DNA of 64,000 nt, taken from Vitis vinifera (Eukaryota; Streptophyta; Magnoliopsida; Vitales; Vitaceae). Positions 59,385 through 64,000 of this stretch are shown piece by piece. Both the position numbers and the translations under genes were made by a program. The notes below the pieces were generated by a model. It worked only from the letters and a program-made list of their open reading frames with translations, had not been told where the DNA came from and searched no databases. Positions within the stretch are counted from its first letter, which is position 1; each line of letters opens with the position of its first letter. Location: assembly GCF_030704535.1 (NCBI RefSeq), contig NC_081808.1:25717501-25781500 (forward strand), in the 5' to 3' direction.

Positions 59385-62380
59385 TATTTTTTAATAAGCA
59401 CATGGAGATTATACATAAATAAAGAAGGAATTTACAAAAGGAGATACGACGAAGTTGCACCAAAGTACATAGGAGGTATAGAAGGGGTGCCGACCAAAAA
59501 AGCAAAAAAAAAGAAGGATCTCTGAACCAACCCTTAACCGCTAAGAACCTAACCAATCAACAAAATCTAATATTGATATTGAAGTTGTTGCTATACTATG
59601 CCTAAAACAATCCCAAAAACTTATACATAAAAAAGGTAACCTAAAAACTTGTACATTAAAAAAAAAAAAAAAAATTAAGTGCTAGCTTTCAATGCTCCAC
59701 ATTTTCAAATGCCCTCTGAATTCTCTCTAGCATAATTGTCTAAAATAAACACAAAAAGAACCTCGTCCATGCTCTCTTCTACCTCTTCCCAACACAGGAC
59801 CCATGCCAACTAAACAACATTGGTCTTGTCTTGTAAAGGAGTGGTTCACCCACTAAATCCCAAACACAAAGAAGACCAAATGCCACAACATTTCTAATAG
59901 AGTCATAGTGTAAGAGAATATGATCAACAAATTCTTCTTCCCTCTCTATTTATTGATATATATATTATAAACAAAAGATGTATTAAATATGAATAAGAAG
60001 TACAAGAGAAAGATGAGAAATTCTTCCCATAATTACAAAAAAAAATTGATTAAAACATGATTGGATCCCTCCACTATACAAGGAAATCTATAAAAAATGG
60101 ATTAGACCACACAAGAATATACATGGATATCATCTTCTCAAATTGGACTAAGCTCCTCCCATTGTTGATCAAACCCTTTTGATCCACATGTTAAATGTCA
60201 ATTAAGCAAAATAACATTCAGAGGAATGCCTTTAAAAGCGTTGGTACAAGCAACCTAAAAAAGAGGAATATAAGTGAAGTAGTTCTCAAGGCATCTCTAA
60301 CATTTTCCACTTATTCTTAAAAATCCTAACATTTCTCTCTTGCCACACAATTCAAAGCAATGTGTCACAGGGACTTACCTCTAATGGAACTTCCTAAACC
60401 CATGCATAATACAATCATGTCGCATATACTGCTAGGCTCAACCCAATCCCTCCTAGTTTGTCTAAAGAGACTGTGTCATAACACAAAAGCTATTGAATAG
60501 TGTGGAAAGAGATGATTAATTATCTCTCCACTCCTCACAAATAAGATGCACCAATTAGGATTAAAGGATTTGAAAGGTCTTCTCAACTTTACCATGCTAT
60601 TGGTATTTGCATTCTCATGTATCATTCTTCAAACAAAGGCCTTGACCTTAGATAATACTTTAGATTTCTATAAAAATTTGTTTGGAGTGAAAGGAACTAA
60701 ATCCGATGCATTAGACAAAGTCATGAAGAATGCTTTTACCAAGAACAAGTCTGAAAAAGATAATGACCGAGCTCTTGCATCTAGAATGGATGGAGACAAA
60801 TGCATGCGAGTGAGCGAGAATACGAGTCTTTCAAGGTCTTCAAACTCTAAATCAGTATTGCGACTGAAATTAAGGTTCCAAGGAAAAAAGAAAAAAAAAA
60901 GAGTGTTGCTAAGTATACCTAATATGAAGAGATTTTTAACTTTGACAATTCTATAAAGACTTGAAAATTGTAAACATAAAGGTCGATCCCCCAAAAACAA
61001 ATGTTCCCCAAAAAACAAATTATTACCCCATCACCCACCACAAAGTGCATGTATGTAGAAAAAATTTAGAAAACTCTAGCAACAGCTTTCTAAGAGCATT
61101 GATGTGACCATTTGACTAGAATGTTAGCGTTCCATTTATTAGAATATATCCCATAAATACTCAAAATAACCTAATACCAAAAGACAAAACTGTCTCCAAT
61201 GAACTTTTAAAGCCACTTCCCTAAAAAAGCACAATTCCTCAAAGAAATTTTCCCAAACACCAAACCTCCTAACTCCTTAGGCTTACACACTAGGTTCTGA
61301 TTGATAAAATGATCTTTTTTGCGCTCCCTAACCCTTAACTCTTTTTTTCAATTATTTAATTTTTGACATTATTGATGGTGGAATCTTGATAAAAGATAAG
61401 AAATAGTTAGGGATGTAAGACAAGTATGGAACCTTTTTTCCACCCATCCAATCTCCTTGAAAATCTTCTTCACTCTTACACATTAAACATTTGTTTTTAA
61501 AGACAAACCTTTTTTTTCAACTAAAGTTAGAATCCTTTCCTACAACTTCCCGTGCAAAAACACCGTTCTCATCTAAATCCACACGATCCAAACATTAGTT
61601 GACTAATCCTCTTGGTGCCAAAAGGGAATAGAAAGCTTTAGCAAAGAATTTTCCCCTTCTTTCTAGATGGTCCAAAATAAGAACAAGGGAATAGCTCTCC
61701 AAGCTTTCTTCCTTTTCTTCTTGACAAAAGATTCATGTCACCTTAAAAGGGCCTCTTTTACAGAGTAGTGTATCACCCATTCAATTCCAAAAAGCACAAA
61801 AACAAGATGTCACAACATGCCACAACATAACTACTCTTGAACAATGAAGGAAGATATGATCAATTGTTTCTTTGTCGTTTTTACACAAATAGCATCTATT
61901 TAGGATTCTCCATCCACTTCTTTTAAACTGGTCCAATGTCAAAATCCTCCTTTATGTAGCTCCCTACACCAACCAAAAAAAAAAACTTCACCCTCATCGA
62001 GGCCTAAAGATTCCAGACAATGCTTGTAAGGAACAACTATAAACTTTCAAAGAAGAATGAAGAGTAATAAGACTTAACTAAGAAGTTGTCACATCTTATG
62101 TTCTACCAAAACATCTTATCATCAAGACTACTACAAATCGATTGCGCCTTAAATTGCTTGAAAAAAACCTCCACCTCATCTAATTCCTAGTCAATGATCT
62201 ATCTTGTGAATTTGGGGTTCCAACATACCCCTTCCTAGTTTGCTCCCACATATTGACTTCTCATGTGTCTTTGGTATAGATGCAATTGAGAATAGTACTG
62301 GGAAAGCCTCACCTAAAGGTTCATCCCCACACCATCTATCCATCCAAAACTTAACCCCACCTTACCTAAGCCTCACATAT
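59385..62380 (-). mobile_element. Cluster of minus-strand LINE relics
   Basis: The left part (59390-59510) contains the complement of the LINE tail (GCACCAAAGTACATAGGAGG). On the minus strand, 61018-60668 reads FGEHLFLGDRPLCLQFSSLY and LSPSILDARARSLSFSD, the region downstream of LINE RT. Further zinc-region phrases in reverse lie at about 59880-59945 and 61740-61920, so at least two copies are joined. All are interrupted by stops. Boundaries are approximate. Confidence 0.6.
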
Positions 62381-62383
62381 CTT

Positions 62384-64000
62384 TTTTTTTTTTTTTTTTA
62401 TAAGTAAGAAAAGAAATAAGGTTATAACATATCTTTTGAACTAGTTACAACAAATAATGAAAGGAAAGAGTTGTTCCAAGGTAAGTCTTTGCACCGCCTG
62501 TCCAACCAAACTTTCACTCTCCTCCCACCCTAACAATGAAGTGGACTCTACTTTTAAAAACCTCTTAATTTTTCCTTATCGCCCTTCCACATTTCTAGAC
62601 CAAAACCTTCCCTTGTCACCTCTAGAGCACCAACCACTCCTTTCTTCCCCAAACTTCCTTGGAATAACCCACTTCTACATAGACTCTTTCTAAATCAAAC
62701 TCGAACCCCACTTGCCAAGAAGAGCAATATTGAGAACTGAAAGATTTCTGATGCCAAGACCCCTTTATTTTTTTTAATAGATAAAAAGAGCAATAATATT
62801 AAAAATGCTTGAAAAAGACACATCAAAGTACACAATGTACAAAAATAGCGCCTAACAACAAGTGAAAGAAGACCCACCTAAAACAAAAAACCAATGCCCT
62901 AAAGCCGTAGAAAAAACAGAGTTCCCTCAATCAACCTTCTTGTAGAAAAACCAAAATTGGTTTCTATGATTCAATCAAAGCCTTGAAAAACTTCCTCTTG
63001 ATGTTGCTTGTAATCCTTCTAGCATTCCTCTAAGATAAATATTAGCTTTATCTACCCACTACAACAATTTCTCACTCTCCCTTTTCGCTTCTTGATTGTC
63101 TACTTCTTGCCCTTATAATTCACAAAACATTCCAACTTCTTTACTTGCTTTACAAATTTTGAAGCAAAAGGGTTCTTCCTTCTCTTCCCACCCTCTCGAT
63201 CCCTCACCTCTTTCCTAGTCTTCAATTTTTTAGGGAGAGCCAAGATCTCGATCTCAAAACCTGCTATTGACATGCCCCACTAGTTACTAAAAGTTGTCAA
63301 GTTGCTTGAGGACCAATCCTCCATAGGCATCTCCTCCCTTGGGGCCAAACTAAGACATGCCTCTTTTTCTCTAGTTGTCGACCCACTGCATCTTTAATTG
63401 GCCTCACCTCAACCTCTTCAAACTCCACCAAGGTGACATCCACCAAAACCATCCTTAGAGGATATTGCTACCCTGTCCTTGGGAAGCAACTTCAAAACCC
63501 ACCTCACTTCCCCCAAAAGAAAGACCATTCCCATAAGTTGAAGGAGAAGAAGCTACTCGAGTCTCCAAAGAAAAGTTAGAGAAAGAGAGAGAGAGTATCA
63601 GGGTGTCGTGTCGCTTCTGCCATGATAGCTACGTTGGTGCTTAAGGGGTGAACCATTGGCAGAGGGAGCTCAAGCATTAGAGGATTGAGCCCTCTAGAGA
63701 GGAAATAGGCCCTAAATAGAGCTAAATCATCCACTGAGTTGGTCATACTAACACCATTGCCCAGCTCAACACAACCTACACCTCCCCATTAGACCTCCAA
63801 AAGAGAAAAAAAAAAAGAAAAGGCAATGGGCATTCTTAGAACAAACCCAAACCCAACCCATAAGCCTCTTGAGACTTAAAATATTCCACAAGGCAGCTTG
63901 AAAGTTAGGTCCCTTCACTTGAAAAGCCTTTAAAGAATTAGGCCTCTTTCAAGCCCTCGAAGCCCATTTCTGCTCCCTTGCATCACACTATGCCCAAACA
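62384..64000 (-). mobile_element. Further LINE-derived DNA to the window edge
   Basis: A T18 run at about 62383-62400 followed by ATAAGTAAG is the complement of a LINE tail. A second tail-like complement (AATAGATAAAAAGAGC, CACATCAAAGTACACAATG) occurs at 62775-62840. The rest to 64000 has no intact frame; parts may be LINE 5' or ORF1 sequence. Weak identification. It may still be within the DGAT2 gene if its 5' exons lie beyond the window. Confidence 0.4.

Noticed and set aside
60546..60956. 136-codon + strand open frame with a hydrophobic start
   Set aside because: The minus strand of the same stretch reads LINE ORF2 phrases, so this is an antisense shadow.
1..64000. CRISPR arrays, operons, tRNA or rRNA genes
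   Set aside because: None seen. The repeats are LTRs, LINE tails and microsatellites, and the genes are spliced eukaryotic genes; the GGCTCTGATACCA strings are retrotransposon primer-binding sites, not tRNA genes.

Overview
The window is plant nuclear DNA from a dicot: spliced genes with GT-AG introns, AT-rich intergenic DNA and nested LTR retrotransposons and LINEs. The gene and repeat style resembles grapevine (Vitis), but that is an impression and was not tested. There is no bacterial, organellar or viral replicon.

Positions 1-39,820 hold a tandem array of four PIN-LIKES (PILS) auxin-transport genes, all on the + strand. Copy A (exons 6-10 at 2215-4431) is cut by the left window edge; a Copia end and a LINE relic lie where its intron 5 should be. 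Copies B (5408-11373, 390 aa) and C (15723-19070, 406 aa) are complete ten-exon genes whose exons keep the family lengths (135, 80, 125, 122, variable, 93, 101, 53, 186, 125 bp). Copy D (25529-39820) is a pseudogene with four in-frame stops, a lost splice donor and two retrotransposons: a Ty3/Gypsy element at the intron 7/exon 8 junction (TSD GGAAT) and a minus-strand Ty1/Copia element inside exon 9 (TSD GTGGG). Another minus-strand Copia element (21082-25349), a Copia fragment and a probable solo LTR separate C from D. A 1.53-kb solo LTR (39849-41382, TSD GTTAT) lies just after D.

Positions 42,300-56,360 hold a FAR1-RELATED SEQUENCE gene (FRS5-like, 786 aa): a 2.19-kb first coding exon and a 168-bp last exon that encodes a C-terminal coiled coil. 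Between them is a 10.7-kb intron made largely of LINE fragments, a PIF/Harbinger-like element and a perfect 77-bp inverted repeat. Both ends of this intron carry local tandem duplications that copy the splice junctions; the 3' one creates a decoy terminal exon.

Positions 57,006-58,755 hold the last four exons of a DGAT2-type diacylglycerol acyltransferase gene on the minus strand, convergent with FRS5. No further upstream exon was found, and the rest of the window to 64,000 is mostly LINE-derived.

The genes do not form one pathway: PILS proteins set intracellular auxin partitioning at the ER, FRS proteins are transposase-derived transcription factors, and DGAT2 makes triacylglycerol. No wholly new system was recognised. 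The most interesting items are local: the splice acceptor rebuilt by an LTR end, the duplicated FRS5 splice junctions, the perfect foldback, and a small two-exon coding segment next to PILS copies.
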